64,000 nucleotides of DNA from Salmonella enterica subsp. houtenae serovar Houten (lineage in GTDB: Bacteria > Pseudomonadota > Gammaproteobacteria > Enterobacterales > Enterobacteriaceae). Of this stretch, positions 26,359 to 36,400 are shown piece by piece. A model generated the notes under the pieces. The model did not search any database, was not told the DNA's origin, and saw only the letters and a list, made by a program, of their open reading frames with translations. How positions within the stretch are numbered: position 1 is the stretch's first letter; each line of letters begins with the position of its first letter. The DNA lies in contig LS483478.1 of the NCBI GenBank assembly GCA_900478215.1, forward strand, positions 2,666,001 through 2,730,000. The letters are read 5' to 3'. The translations under genes and the position numbers were made by a program.

Positions 26359-27093
26359 TTAAACCATGTACATTCCGCCGTTGACGTGCAGAGTCTCACC
26401 CGTGATGTAACTCGCTTCGTCAGAGGCTAAAAATGCAACTGCATTGGCGATTTCCTGAGCGCCACCGAGGCGGCCCGCAGGAACCTGCGCCAGGATACCC
26501 GCACGCTGATCGTCAGACAGCGCACGCGTCATGTCCGTTTCAATAAAACCCGGAGCCACAACATTGACAGTAATACCACGGGACGCAACCTCGCGCGCCA
26601 GTGATTTACTGAAACCGATCAGACCCGCTTTCGCCGCAGCGTAGTTTGCCTGACCCGCATTTCCCATGGTACCAACCACAGAACCAATAGTGATAATACG
26701 ACCACAACGCTTTTTCATCATAGCGCGCATTACCGCTTTTGACAGGCGGAAAACGGATGATAAATTGGTTTCGATAATATCGTTCCACTCATCATCTTTC
26801 ATTCGCATCAGCAGATTATCACGAGTGATACCGGCATTATTAACCAGGATATCCACTTCACCAAATTCTGCGCGAATATTTTCCAGAACAGATTCAATAG
26901 ATGCAGGATCGGTCACATTCAACATCAAACCTTTCCCGTTAGCACCTAAATAGTCGCTAATGTTCTTCGCACCATTTTCACTGGTTGCAGTCCCGATAAC
27001 TTTCGCGCCGCGGGCAACGAGAGTCTCTGCAATTGCGCGGCCTATGCCACGGCTTGCACCAGTCACCAGCGCAATCTTTCCTTCAAAGCTCAT
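26359..27093 (-). CDS. fabG: 3-oxoacyl-ACP reductase FabG
   Basis: NADPH-dependent short-chain dehydrogenase/reductase that carries out the first reduction in fatty acid elongation. The 244 residues show TGASRGIG (cofactor), NNAG and the catalytic triad Ser138, Tyr151, Lys155 (YAAAK). It follows fabD by 12 bp in the fab operon. Confidence 0.97.
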   Translation of the reverse strand: MSFEGKIALVTGASRGIGRAIAETLVARGAKVIGTATSENGAKNISDYLGANGKGLMLNVTDPASIESVLENIRAEFGEVDILVNNAGITRDNLLMRMKDDEWNDIIETNLSSVFRLSKAVMRAMMKKRCGRIITIGSVVGTMGNAGQANYAAAKAGLIGFSKSLAREVASRGITVNVVAPGFIETDMTRALSDDQRAGILAQVPAGRLGGAQEIANAVAFLASDEASYITGETLHVNGGMYMV

Positions 27094-27105
27094 GGTTTTC
27101 CTCTT

Positions 27106-28035
27106 TTATTGCGTAAGTGCCGCAGACAGCGCCGCCGGCTCATTCAGCGCCGACGCTGTCAGGGTGTCGACAATACGTTTCGTCAGACCAGTGAGGACTT
27201 TACCTGGACCCACTTCATAAAGATGTTCAACGCCCTGCGCCGCGATAAATTCCACGCTCTTCGTCCACTGTACCGGATTGTACAACTGGCGAACCAGCGC
27301 ATCGCGGATAGCGGCGGCATCGGTTTCACATTTCACGTCAACGTTGTTCACTACCGGCACCGTTGGCGCGCTAAAGGTAATTTTGGCTAATTCAATCGCC
27401 AGCTTCTCTGCCGCAGGTTTCATTAGCGCACAGTGCGACGGCACGCTCACCGGCAGCGGCAGCGCGCGTTTCGCGCCAGCGGCTTTACAGGCTGCGCCCG
27501 CGCGTTCTACCGCCTCTTTATGCCCGGCGATAACCACCTGTCCCGGCGAGTTAAAGTTAACCGGAGAAACAACCTGGCCTTCGGCAGATTCTTCACAGGC
27601 TTTAGCAATAGAGGCATCATCCAGGCCGATGATCGCAGACATGCCGCCAGTGCCTTCCGGAACCGCTTCCTGCATGAATTTACCGCGCATTTCCACCAGA
27701 CGAACGGCATCAGCAAAGTTGATGACACCAGCGCAGACCAGCGCGGAATATTCGCCCAGACTATGACCCGCCATTAACGCTGGCGTTTTACCCCCCTGCT
27801 GCTGCCAAACGCGCCAAAGCGCGACGGAAGCGGTTAATAACGCCGGCTGCGTCTGCCAGGTTTTATTCAGTTCTTCCGCTGGACCTTGCTGGGTGAGCGC
27901 CCACAGATCATATCCCAGTGCCGCAGAAGCTTCAGCAAACGTTTCTTCTACGATAGGGTAATTTGCCGCCATCTCGGCCAGCATCCCAACGCTCTGAGAA
28001 CCCTGACCGGGGAACACAAATGCAAATTGCGTCAT
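27106..28035 (-). CDS. fabD: Malonyl-CoA:ACP transacylase FabD
   Basis: Transfers malonyl from CoA to ACP. The 309 residues carry the N-terminal FPGQGSQ motif and the nucleophile motif GHSLGEY (Ser92); the catalytic His lies in PVSVPSHCALM. It lies between fabH (15-bp gap) and fabG. Confidence 0.97.
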   Translation of the reverse strand: MTQFAFVFPGQGSQSVGMLAEMAANYPIVEETFAEASAALGYDLWALTQQGPAEELNKTWQTQPALLTASVALWRVWQQQGGKTPALMAGHSLGEYSALVCAGVINFADAVRLVEMRGKFMQEAVPEGTGGMSAIIGLDDASIAKACEESAEGQVVSPVNFNSPGQVVIAGHKEAVERAGAACKAAGAKRALPLPVSVPSHCALMKPAAEKLAIELAKITFSAPTVPVVNNVDVKCETDAAAIRDALVRQLYNPVQWTKSVEFIAAQGVEHLYEVGPGKVLTGLTKRIVDTLTASALNEPAALSAALTQ

Positions 28036-28050
28036 GTTTAAATCCTTATA

Positions 28051-29004
28051 CTAGAAACGAATCAGCGCGGAGCCCCAGGTGAATCCCCCCCCGAAGGCTT
28101 CAAGCAATACCAACTGACCGGCTTTAATTCGCCCGTCACGCACGGCTTCATCCAGCGCGCACGGCACAGAAGCCGCGGAGGTATTGCCGTGTCTGTCCAG
28201 CGTGACGACGACATTGTCCATCGACATGCCGAGTTTTTTCGCTGTCGCGCTAATGATACGCAGGTTAGCCTGATGCGGCACCAGCCAATCGAGTTCTGAG
28301 CGATCCAGGTTATTAGCCGCCAGAGTCTCATCGACGATATGCGCCAGCTCAGTGACCGCCACTTTAAAGACTTCATTTCCCGCCATCGTCAGGTAAATTG
28401 GGTTATCCGGATTTACGCGATCGGCATTCGGCAGGGTCAGTAATTCACCGTAACGGCCATCGGCATGAAGATGGGTGGAGATAATACCCGGTTCTTCAGA
28501 AGCGCTCAGTACGGCCGCGCCTGCGCCATCGCCGAAAATAATGATCGTGCCGCGATCGCCAGGATCGCAAGTGCGGGCTAATACATCGGAACCGACCACC
28601 AGCGCGTGTTTAACCGCGCCGGATTTAACGTACTGGTCGGCGATGCTTAACGCGTAGGTGAAACCTGCGCACGCTGCCGCGACATCAAACGCCGGGCAAC
28701 CTTTAATACCGAGCATACTTTGAATCTGACATGCCGCGCTTGGAAATGCATGCGTTGCTGATGTGGTAGCCACCACAATCAAGCCAATTTGGTCTTTATC
28801 GATCCCCGCCATCTCAATCGCGCGATTCGCAGCGGTAAAGCCCATCGTCGCGACAGTTTCATTTGGCGCGGCGATATGGCGTTCACGAATACCTGTACGA
28901 GTGACAATCCACTCGTCAGAGGTCTCAACCATTTTTTCCAGATCGGCGTTAGTCCGCACTTGTTCGGGCAGATAGCTGCCAGTACCAATAATCTTCGTAT
29001 ACAT
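28051..29004 (-). CDS. fabH: Beta-ketoacyl-ACP synthase III FabH
   Basis: Initiates fatty acid synthesis by condensing acetyl-CoA with malonyl-ACP. The 317 residues have Cys112 in DVAAACAGF, His in VPHQANLRI and Asn in HGNTSAAS, forming the Cys-His-Asn triad. It lies 79 bp after plsX. Confidence 0.97.
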   Translation of the reverse strand: MYTKIIGTGSYLPEQVRTNADLEKMVETSDEWIVTRTGIRERHIAAPNETVATMGFTAANRAIEMAGIDKDQIGLIVVATTSATHAFPSAACQIQSMLGIKGCPAFDVAAACAGFTYALSIADQYVKSGAVKHALVVGSDVLARTCDPGDRGTIIIFGDGAGAAVLSASEEPGIISTHLHADGRYGELLTLPNADRVNPDNPIYLTMAGNEVFKVAVTELAHIVDETLAANNLDRSELDWLVPHQANLRIISATAKKLGMSMDNVVVTLDRHGNTSAASVPCALDEAVRDGRIKAGQLVLLEAFGGGFTWGSALIRF

Positions 29005-29083
29005 GTACGCTCAGTCACTTTTCGGTTATATACCGTTACCTGTAAACGTCTGGCACGCTGGCGGCGCCGGGGACACAGCGATA

Positions 29084-30163
29084 TTATCTGTGCGCCCGCA
29101 GGTTTACGCCTTTGCCATCGTCCAGCGGTTCAAATCCGGCTGGGTATACAGATTCCAGGCGAGCGGCAATTCGCTGAGGAACTTGTCGCTGCACCGCCTG
29201 CACTGCCTGTTCAATCGCGACTGCAAATGCTCGCTGATTGGCCGCACCATGACTTTTTATCACCGTGCCGCGCAATCCTAACAGACAGGCGCCATTATAC
29301 TGGTCGGGGTTGAGGTGACTGAATCGCCTCGTCAGGCTTTTTTGTAACCAACGTTTTAATAACAGCAGCCACCACGACCGTTTTTTCCCCTCGCCCTGTG
29401 ATTTCAGCAGTGAAAGGAACATTCTGACAACACCTTCCATCGTTTTAAGTGTGACATTGCCTGTAAAGCCGTCACACACCAGTACATCGGTTTTTCCCGT
29501 CAGTAACTCATTCGCCTCAAGGTAGCCGATGTAATTGATGGTTGGGACTGTTTTTAACATTAAAGAGGCTTCGCGAATACTGTCGAGGCCTTTGGTTTCT
29601 TCTTCCCCGATATTGAGTAGCGCCACGCGGGGATTTTTGATCCCGACGACCTCTTCCGCCAAAACGGCGCCCATCACGGCAAACTGCACCAACATGGTAC
29701 TGTCGCAATCGACGTTGGCCCCCAAATCAAGCACTACCGTTTTGCCCTTTTGCTGGTGCGGTAATACCGTCACCAACGCCGGACGCTCAATCCCGTCAAG
29801 AGGCTTGAGCAATAATTTCGCCAGCCCCATCAGCGCCCCGGTATTACCGGCGCTAACGCAAGCTTCGGCTCGGCCTTCTTTCACAAGCTCCAGGGCCACA
29901 CGCATGGATGTCCCGCGACTGGCGCGGATCGCCTGCGAAGGCCGGGCATCACTGGCAATAACTGACTGTGCAGGGATAATCTGCAGACGCGAACGTTGTT
30001 CAAAGTCAGCTTTGGCAAGTAATGGCGTGATAATATCGGGATTCCCGACTAAAAGAAGAGTGAGCTGCGAATTAGCGTTCAGTGCCTGCAATGCTGCAGG
30101 CACCGTCACGGAAGGGCCAAAATCGCCCCCCATGACATCTAACGCCAGGGTTAGACGTGTCAA
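29084..30163 (-). CDS. plsX: Phosphate acyltransferase PlsX
   Basis: Makes acyl-phosphate from acyl-ACP, linking fatty acid and phospholipid synthesis. The 359 residues begin TRLTLALDVMGGDFGP after the start and contain GANVDCDSTMLVQFA and CDGFTGNVTLKTMEG. The start is TTG at 30163, giving the usual N-terminus; no strong ribosome-binding site precedes it. A GTG at 30217 would add 18 residues and run through a 9-bp hairpin. The C-terminus differs slightly from E. coli. Confidence 0.93.
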   Translation of the reverse strand: MTRLTLALDVMGGDFGPSVTVPAALQALNANSQLTLLLVGNPDIITPLLAKADFEQRSRLQIIPAQSVIASDARPSQAIRASRGTSMRVALELVKEGRAEACVSAGNTGALMGLAKLLLKPLDGIERPALVTVLPHQQKGKTVVLDLGANVDCDSTMLVQFAVMGAVLAEEVVGIKNPRVALLNIGEEETKGLDSIREASLMLKTVPTINYIGYLEANELLTGKTDVLVCDGFTGNVTLKTMEGVVRMFLSLLKSQGEGKKRSWWLLLLKRWLQKSLTRRFSHLNPDQYNGACLLGLRGTVIKSHGAANQRAFAVAIEQAVQAVQRQVPQRIAARLESVYPAGFEPLDDGKGVNLRAHR

Positions 30164-30188
30164 GGTATCGTCGCTGCCTGGTTCGGTG

Positions 30189-30210
30189 TTTCTCCGCTTA
30201 CGCGGAGAAA
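30189..30210 (-). other. Perfect hairpin in the rpmF-plsX intergenic region
   Basis: TTTCTCCGC and GCGGAGAAA (9 bp, 4-nt loop) lie 26 bases before the plsX TTG start. A separate 16-bp perfect palindrome is at 30255-30270. They could be RNA processing or attenuation elements. Confidence 0.5.
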
Positions 30211-30297
30211 TCCTCACTAAGCTTTATCACGCTTGTACTCTTCGGCTTTTACACCACAGGCGCGCCTGTGATGCAAAAGGCATCGAGTATCGCGCGA

Positions 30298-30483
<186 letters not shown>

Positions 30484-30522
30484 TCAATTACGGTTTATCC
30501 CTGCGTCCGCGGGGAAGACCTA

Positions 30523-31044
30523 TTACTTACGCTTTAAGCTGGCTAATACGGCAAATGGGTTTGGCTTTTGCGCTTCATCAGGCAGTTCGCCAAAGACCAT
30601 GTCCGCCTCGGACACTTCACAGTGTTCAGAATCATGCACCGGAACTACCGGCAAGGCGAGGATGATTTCATCTTCAACCGTTGCAAGCAGATCGATTTCG
30701 CCGAATTCGTTTACCTCAATCGGCTCATACGCTTCCGGCAGTGCTTCAGCCTGCTCGTCGGAACGGACAGGGCTAAAACAATACGTTGTGTGAACCTGAT
30801 GAGTAAACGGTTTCCCGCAACGCTGGCATTCGAGCGACACCGTAACGACCGCATCGCCGGTTAAAACGGCGAGACGCTGGTTATCGATAGCGAACGACAT
30901 GGAGCATTCCACATCACTGTCCACACTGACTACAGATTCGGCGACACGCTCAACCTGATCGGGGGTATAGATACCCTGGTAATCAAGGCGTTTTTGAGCG
31001 GTACGAACCGGATCAAGAGTCAGGGGTAATTTTACCTTTTGCAT
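30523..31044 (-). CDS. yceD: YceD, DUF177 protein (23S rRNA accumulation protein)
   Basis: 173-residue protein of the YceD/DUF177 family, which in bacteria and plastids is linked to 23S rRNA accumulation. It has two CxxC-like cysteines (ECQRCGKPF) and an acidic C-terminal half ending in NPFAVLASLKRK. It is cotranscribed with rpmF, 51 bp downstream, so a role in ribosome assembly is plausible. Confidence 0.92.
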   Translation of the reverse strand: MQKVKLPLTLDPVRTAQKRLDYQGIYTPDQVERVAESVVSVDSDVECSMSFAIDNQRLAVLTGDAVVTVSLECQRCGKPFTHQVHTTYCFSPVRSDEQAEALPEAYEPIEVNEFGEIDLLATVEDEIILALPVVPVHDSEHCEVSEADMVFGELPDEAQKPNPFAVLASLKRK

Positions 31045-31200
31045 AGGGCGCGCATATTAACTTCGTAACGTCATAGAGTCAAAGAAAAAGGCAGCCTGCG
31101 GTTGCCTTTTGCCAATAATTCGCACACATTGCGGGTTACAGACTTATTTTCGCTCAAGACGAGTCAGTATGACTGGCTTGAAGACCGAAGAGCATAGTTT
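31045..31200 (-). ncRNA. sraB: Possible SraB small RNA / yceD leader
   Basis: In E. coli the small RNA SraB is encoded in the yceF-yceD intergenic region on the yceD strand. The same gap exists here, and a hairpin (AAAGGCAGCC...GGTTGCCTTT, 31089-31111) lies in it. Assignment is by position only, and the boundaries are not determined. Confidence 0.3.
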
Positions 31201-31241
31201 AAGATGGCTCTCATCATTACGCTATATCTGAGGGAAAAAAT

Positions 31242-31826
31242 ATGCCCCGTCTCATCCTTGCGTCTACCTCTCCCTGGCGTCGCGCGCTGCTGGAAAAGCT
31301 GACGATTCCTTTCGAATGCGCCGCGCCGGACGTTGATGAAGCCCCCATGCCGGGCGAAGCGCCGCGTCAGTTGGTGTTGCGGCTGGCGCAGGCTAAGGCG
31401 CAATCGCTCGCCGCGCGTTTCCCGAATCATTTGATTATTGGCTCCGACCAAATTTGCGTTCTGGACGGTGAAATCACCGGCAAACCGCTGACGGAAGAAA
31501 AAGCGCGTCAGCAATTAGCCAAAGCCAGCGGAAATATTGTGACGTTTTATACCGGACTGGCAGTATATAACTCCGCCTCCGGGCACTTACAAACCGAAGT
31601 GGAGCCCTTTGACGTTCATTTTCGCCATCTAAGCGAAGCGGAAATAGACGACTATGTCCGCAAAGAGCATCCGCTGCACTGCGCGGGAAGTTTTAAAAGC
31701 GAAGGTTTAGGCATTGCCTTATTTGAACGTTTAGAGGGCCGCGATCCGAATACGTTGATCGGATTGCCGCTTATTGCCCTGTGCCAGATGCTCAGACGGG
31801 AAGAGATGAACCCGCTTAACGCATAG
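31242..31826 (+). CDS. yceF: 7-methyl-GTP pyrophosphatase (Maf family, YceF)
   Basis: Maf-family house-cleaning nucleotide pyrophosphatase. The 194 residues begin LILASTSPWRRALLEKL (the ASTSPWRR signature of the YceF subgroup) and have the acidic IIGSDQICVLDG motif and KPLT, plus HCAGSFKSEGLG. The subgroup in E. coli prefers m7GTP. It diverges from yceD and is followed by a REP-like sequence before the convergent rluC. Confidence 0.94.
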   Translation: MPRLILASTSPWRRALLEKLTIPFECAAPDVDEAPMPGEAPRQLVLRLAQAKAQSLAARFPNHLIIGSDQICVLDGEITGKPLTEEKARQQLAKASGNIVTFYTGLAVYNSASGHLQTEVEPFDVHFRHLSEAEIDDYVRKEHPLHCAGSFKSEGLGIALFERLEGRDPNTLIGLPLIALCQMLRREEMNPLNA

Positions 31827-31880
31827 CCGGATAAGCGTTATAGACCGGATAAGCGGCAAACAGCGCCATCCGGTCTGCAA
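31827..31880. repeat. REP-like palindromic element between yceF and rluC
   Basis: Contains GCCGGATAAGCG, then ACCGGATAAGCGGC and GCGCCATCCGGT, all typical REP half-units. It lies between two convergent genes and may act as a transcription end or mRNA stabiliser. Confidence 0.65.
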
Positions 31881-31885
31881 CCGCG

Positions 31886-32839
31886 TCAGGCAGGCTTACG
31901 TAACACTTGCAAACACCGTTTAAGCTGGTCGTCCATCGGCGCTTCAATGCGCAATACATTACCTGTCCCCGGGTGGGTGAATTTCAGCGCGGCGGCATGA
32001 AGGAACAGACGCGACAATCCCGTGCCTGCCAGTTGTTTATCAAACTCGCGGTCGCCGTAGCGATCGTCGAACGCAATAGGATGACCGGCATATTGGGTGT
32101 GCACGCGAATCTGATGCGTACGGCCCGTTACCGGGCTACAACGCACCAGCGTGGCGAAGGCATAGCGCTCCTCCACCTTGAAGCGCGTTTCTGACGGTTT
32201 GCCTTCCTGACTCACGCGAACAATGCGTTCGCCGCTTTGCAGAATGTTCTTTAATAATGGCGCCTGTACGGTTTTAACGTGCGATTGCCACTGGCCGCGC
32301 ACCAGGGCCAGATAATCTTTCTGCATTCCCTTTTCGCGCAGTTGCTCATGCAGCGAACGCAGCGCGGAGCGTTTTTTCGCTACCAACAGCACGCCGGAGG
32401 TATCGCGGTCAAGACGATGCACCAGTTCCAGGAATCGCGCTTCCGGACGCAACGCCCGCAACCCTTCAATGACGCCGAAATTTAACCCGCTCCCGCCGTG
32501 TACGGCGGTGCCGGAAGGCTTATTCAGCACCAGAATATGGTCGTCTTCATACAAAATGACATCAGCCAACGCCGCCACTTTTTGCAAATGCGGCGACACG
32601 GCCTCTTCTTCGCGTTCAGCGACGCGAACCGGCGGAATGCGGACTTCATCGCCTGCTTCCAGCTTGTATTCCGGTTTGATTCGTTTTTTATTCACCCGCA
32701 CCTCGCCTTTACGCAAGATGCGATAAATCATACTTTTTGGTACCCCTTTCAGTTGGGCGCGCAAAAAGTTATCAATGCGTTGCCCCGCTTCATCAGCGGC
32801 GATGGCAACAATTTTTACGGATGGGGTTTCTGTTTTCAT
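31886..32839 (-). CDS. rluC: 23S rRNA pseudouridine(955/2504/2580) synthase RluC
   Basis: Modifies three uridines of 23S rRNA. The 317 residues carry an S4 RNA-binding domain (about 20-80) and the catalytic domain with HRLDRDTSG (Asp144). The start at 32839 (MKTETPSVKI) is preferred to an upstream in-frame start at 32881. It is two residues shorter than the E. coli protein, through a small deletion before GTGLSRLFLH. It diverges from rne. Confidence 0.95.
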   Translation of the reverse strand: MKTETPSVKIVAIAADEAGQRIDNFLRAQLKGVPKSMIYRILRKGEVRVNKKRIKPEYKLEAGDEVRIPPVRVAEREEEAVSPHLQKVAALADVILYEDDHILVLNKPSGTAVHGGSGLNFGVIEGLRALRPEARFLELVHRLDRDTSGVLLVAKKRSALRSLHEQLREKGMQKDYLALVRGQWQSHVKTVQAPLLKNILQSGERIVRVSQEGKPSETRFKVEERYAFATLVRCSPVTGRTHQIRVHTQYAGHPIAFDDRYGDREFDKQLAGTGLSRLFLHAAALKFTHPGTGNVLRIEAPMDDQLKRCLQVLRKPA

Positions 32840-33051
32840 GGGGGGCGATTCTAAATAGCCTGCGGGATTCGCGCCACACATTTTTCTATGCTTATATTAA
32901 CGTTTACGCCAGCAGATGAATATTTTTCACTACGGTTTTGCTGGTTATTAAAGCGATCCGCCCGCGCTGGTGAAAAAACTGTGAGTAAGCGGGTGATAAA
33001 TGGTAAAAGTCATCTTGCTATAACAAGGCTAGCAGTGGAATAATGATGCGG
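32840..33051. promoter_or_regulatory. Divergent promoter region rluC / rne
   Basis: About 210 bp with no ORF I can support. It should carry the rluC promoter on minus and the rne promoter(s) on plus. I did not identify clear hexamers. Confidence 0.4.
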
Positions 33052-33412
33052 TTTCCGCACCGAAACTTGTTAAAACAAAAAGTTTAGCGGAATAACCCAT
33101 TTTGCCTGACCGATCATCAACGCAGCAATGGCGTAAGACGTATTGATTTTTCAGACAGTTAGCGGGCTGCGGGTTGCAGTCCTTACCGGTAGATAGGATC
33201 TTCTCTGGAGAGTAATGCCCAGGCTGCTTCCCTGATAATTGCGCTGTGTTTCCGTATGAAATACAGGCAACCGACACTCTGCGCCTCTTTGAGCTGACGA
33301 TAACCGTGAGGTTGGCGACGCGAAATAGTCACGAGGCCATCGGTTCATGCCCGGTAAGGCGTCACCATGCCCGCAGCTTAGTCGTCAACGTAAGAATAAT
33401 GAGTAAGTTACG
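33052..33412 (+). ncRNA. rne 5' untranslated leader (rne5 autoregulatory element)
   Basis: E. coli rne has a 361-nt leader with hairpins (hp2, hp3) that let RNase E cut its own mRNA. The sequence here, including GCGGGCTGCGGGTTGCAGTC, CCTTACCGGTAGAT and TGAGCTGACGATAACCGTGA, matches my memory of that leader over its whole length. The left boundary is set by analogy, not by a mapped start site. Confidence 0.75.
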
Positions 33413-36400
33413 ATGAAAAGAATGTTAATCAACGCGACTCAGCAGGAAGAGTTGCGCGTCGCCCTTGTAGATGGGCAGCGACTGTACGATCTGGATATAG
33501 AAAGCCCCGGACACGAGCAGAAAAAAGCGAACATCTATAAAGGCAAAATTACCCGTATTGAACCGAGTCTGGAAGCGGCTTTTGTTGATTACGGCGCTGA
33601 ACGTCACGGTTTCCTCCCGTTAAAAGAAATTGCCCGCGAATATTTCCCCGCTAACTACAGCGCTCATGGTCGCCCGAACATCAAAGACGTGTTACGCGAA
33701 GGCCAGGAAGTCATTGTTCAAATCGACAAAGAAGAGCGCGGCAACAAAGGCGCGGCGTTAACGACCTTTATCAGTCTGGCGGGTAGCTATCTGGTTCTGA
33801 TGCCGAATAATCCGCGTGCAGGCGGTATTTCCCGTCGCATTGAAGGCGACGATCGTACCGAGTTAAAGGAAGCACTGGCCAGTCTGGAACTCCCTGAAGG
33901 GATGGGGCTTATCGTACGTACCGCGGGCGTGGGTAAATCCGCCGAAGCGTTGCAGTGGGATTTAAGTTTCCGTCTTAAACACTGGGAAGCCATTCAGAAA
34001 GCTGCTGAAAGCCGCCCTGCGCCGTTCCTGATTCATCAGGAAAGCAACGTCATCGTACGCGCGTTTCGCGACTATCTGCGTCAGGATATCGGTGAAATCC
34101 TGATCGACAATCCAAAAGTGATGGAAATGGCGCGTCAGCATATCGCCGCGTTGGGCCGCCCGGATTTTAGCAGCAAAATTAAGCTGTACACCGGTGAAAT
34201 CCCGTTGTTCAGCCATTATCAGATTGAATCGCAGATCGAGTCGGCTTTCCAGCGTGAAGTGCGCCTGCCGTCCGGCGGCTCCATCGTGATTGACAGCACC
34301 GAGGCGTTAACCGCCATCGATATCAACTCCGCCCGCGCGACTCGCGGCGGCGATATCGAAGAAACCGCGTTCAACACCAACCTCGAAGCGGCCGACGAGA
34401 TTGCCCGCCAGCTGCGGCTGCGCGACTTGGGCGGCCTGATCGTTATCGACTTTATCGATATGACGCCGGTACGTCACCAGCGCGCGGTAGAAAACCGCCT
34501 GCGTGAAGCGGTGCGTCAGGACCGGGCGCGTATTCAGATTAGCCATATTTCCCGCTTCGGCCTGCTGGAAATGTCACGTCAGCGCCTGAGCCCGTCGCTG
34601 GGCGAATCCAGCCATCACGTGTGTCCGCGCTGTAGCGGTACCGGTACCGTGCGCGATAACGAATCTCTGTCGCTGTCTATCCTGCGCCTGATTGAAGAAG
34701 AAGCGCTGAAAGAGAATACGCAGGAAGTCCATGCCATTGTTCCGGTGCCGATCGCCTCTTATCTGCTTAACGAAAAACGGACGGCAGTTAACGCTATTGA
34801 GACGCGTCAGGATGGCGTCCGCTGTGTCATCGTCCCGAACGATCAGATGGAAACGCCGCACTATTCCGTGCTGCGCGTACGCAAAGGGGAAGAAACGCCG
34901 ACCCTGAGCTACATGCTGCCGAAACTGCACGAAGAAGCGATGGCGCTGCCTTCCGAAGAAGAGTACGCCGAGCGTAAACGCCCGGAACAGCCTGCGCTGG
35001 CGACATTCGCTATGCCAGATGTGCCTCCGGCGCCGACGCCTGCTGAACCGGCGGTTAGCGTCGCCACGGCGAAAAAGGAAAAAGTTGCCGCCGCGCAACC
35101 TGCCCAGCCAGGTCTGTTTAGCCGCTTCCTTAACGCGCTGAAACAACTGTTCAGCGGTGATGAAGAGACAAAAACCGTCGAAAAAGTCGCGCCGAAAGCG
35201 GAAGAAAAACCGGAACGTCAGCAGGATCGTCGCAAGCCACGGCAGAACAACCGTCGCGATCGTAACGAACGCCGCGATACCCGTGATAACCGTGCCGAAC
35301 GTGATGGCAGCGAGAGCCGCGACGATAATCGTCGCAACCGTCGCCAGGCGCAGCAGCAAAATGCGGAAGCGCGCGATACCCGCCAGCAGGAAACGGCGGA
35401 AAAAGTGAAAACCGGCGATGAGCAGCAACAGACGCCGCGTCGCGAACGCAATCGCCGCCGCAATGATGACAAGCGCCAGGCGCAGCAGGAAGTAAAAGCG
35501 CTTAACCGCGAAGAGCAGCCTGTCCAGGATACCGAGCAGGAAGAGCGCGTTCAGCAGGTTCAGCCGCGCCGTAAGCAGCGTCAGCTTAATCAAAAAGTCC
35601 GCTTTACCAACAGCGCAGCGGTTGAAACGGTTGATACGCCGGTCGTCGTCGACGAACCGCGCCCGGTCGAAAACGTTGAACAGCCCGTTCCAGCGCCGCG
35701 TACCGAACTGGCGAAAGTTGATTTACCTGTCGTTGCCGATATCGCGACGGAGCAGGACGATACCGTGGAACCTCGCGATAATACCGGTATGCCGCGTCGT
35801 TCCCGCCGTTCTCCGCGCCATCTGCGCGTAAGCGGTCAGCGTCGTCGTCGCTATCGTGACGAGCGCTATCCGACACAATCGCCGATGCCGCTAACCGTCG
35901 CCTGTGCGTCGCCGGAAATGGCGTCCGGTAAGGTCTGGATCCGCTACCCGATTGTCCGTCCTCAGGAAACGCAGGTTGTTGAAGCGCAGCGTGAGGCAGA
36001 TCTGGCGCTGCCACAAATGGTCGTCGCTGAACAGCAGGTTATCGCTGCGACCGTGGCGTTCGAACCACAAGCGTCGGTACAGGCAGTAGAAAACGTTGCC
36101 GTTGAACCGCAGACTGTCGCCGAACCACAGGCGCCGGACGCTGTCGACGTCGAGACAACACATCCGGAAGTGATTGCCGCGCCGGTTGATGCTCAGCCGC
36201 AACTGATTGCCGAAAGCGATGCGCCGGTGGCGCAAGAAGTTATTGCTGACGCCGAACCGGTAGCAGAAACCGCCGACACGTCCATTACGGTTGCTGAAAA
36301 CGTGGCTGATGTTGTCGTTGTCGAGCCGGAAGAAGAGACAAAAGCGGCAGCGGCTGTTGTGGAGCCCTCGGCAGAAGAGACCGTTATCGCACCGGCCCAG

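Noticed and set aside
34574..35593. Long open frame (339 codons) on the minus strand inside rne
   Set aside because: It mirrors the low-complexity Arg/Gln/Glu-rich part of RNase E. The predicted protein is Arg/Phe/Leu-rich low complexity with no recognisable domain or ribosome-binding site.
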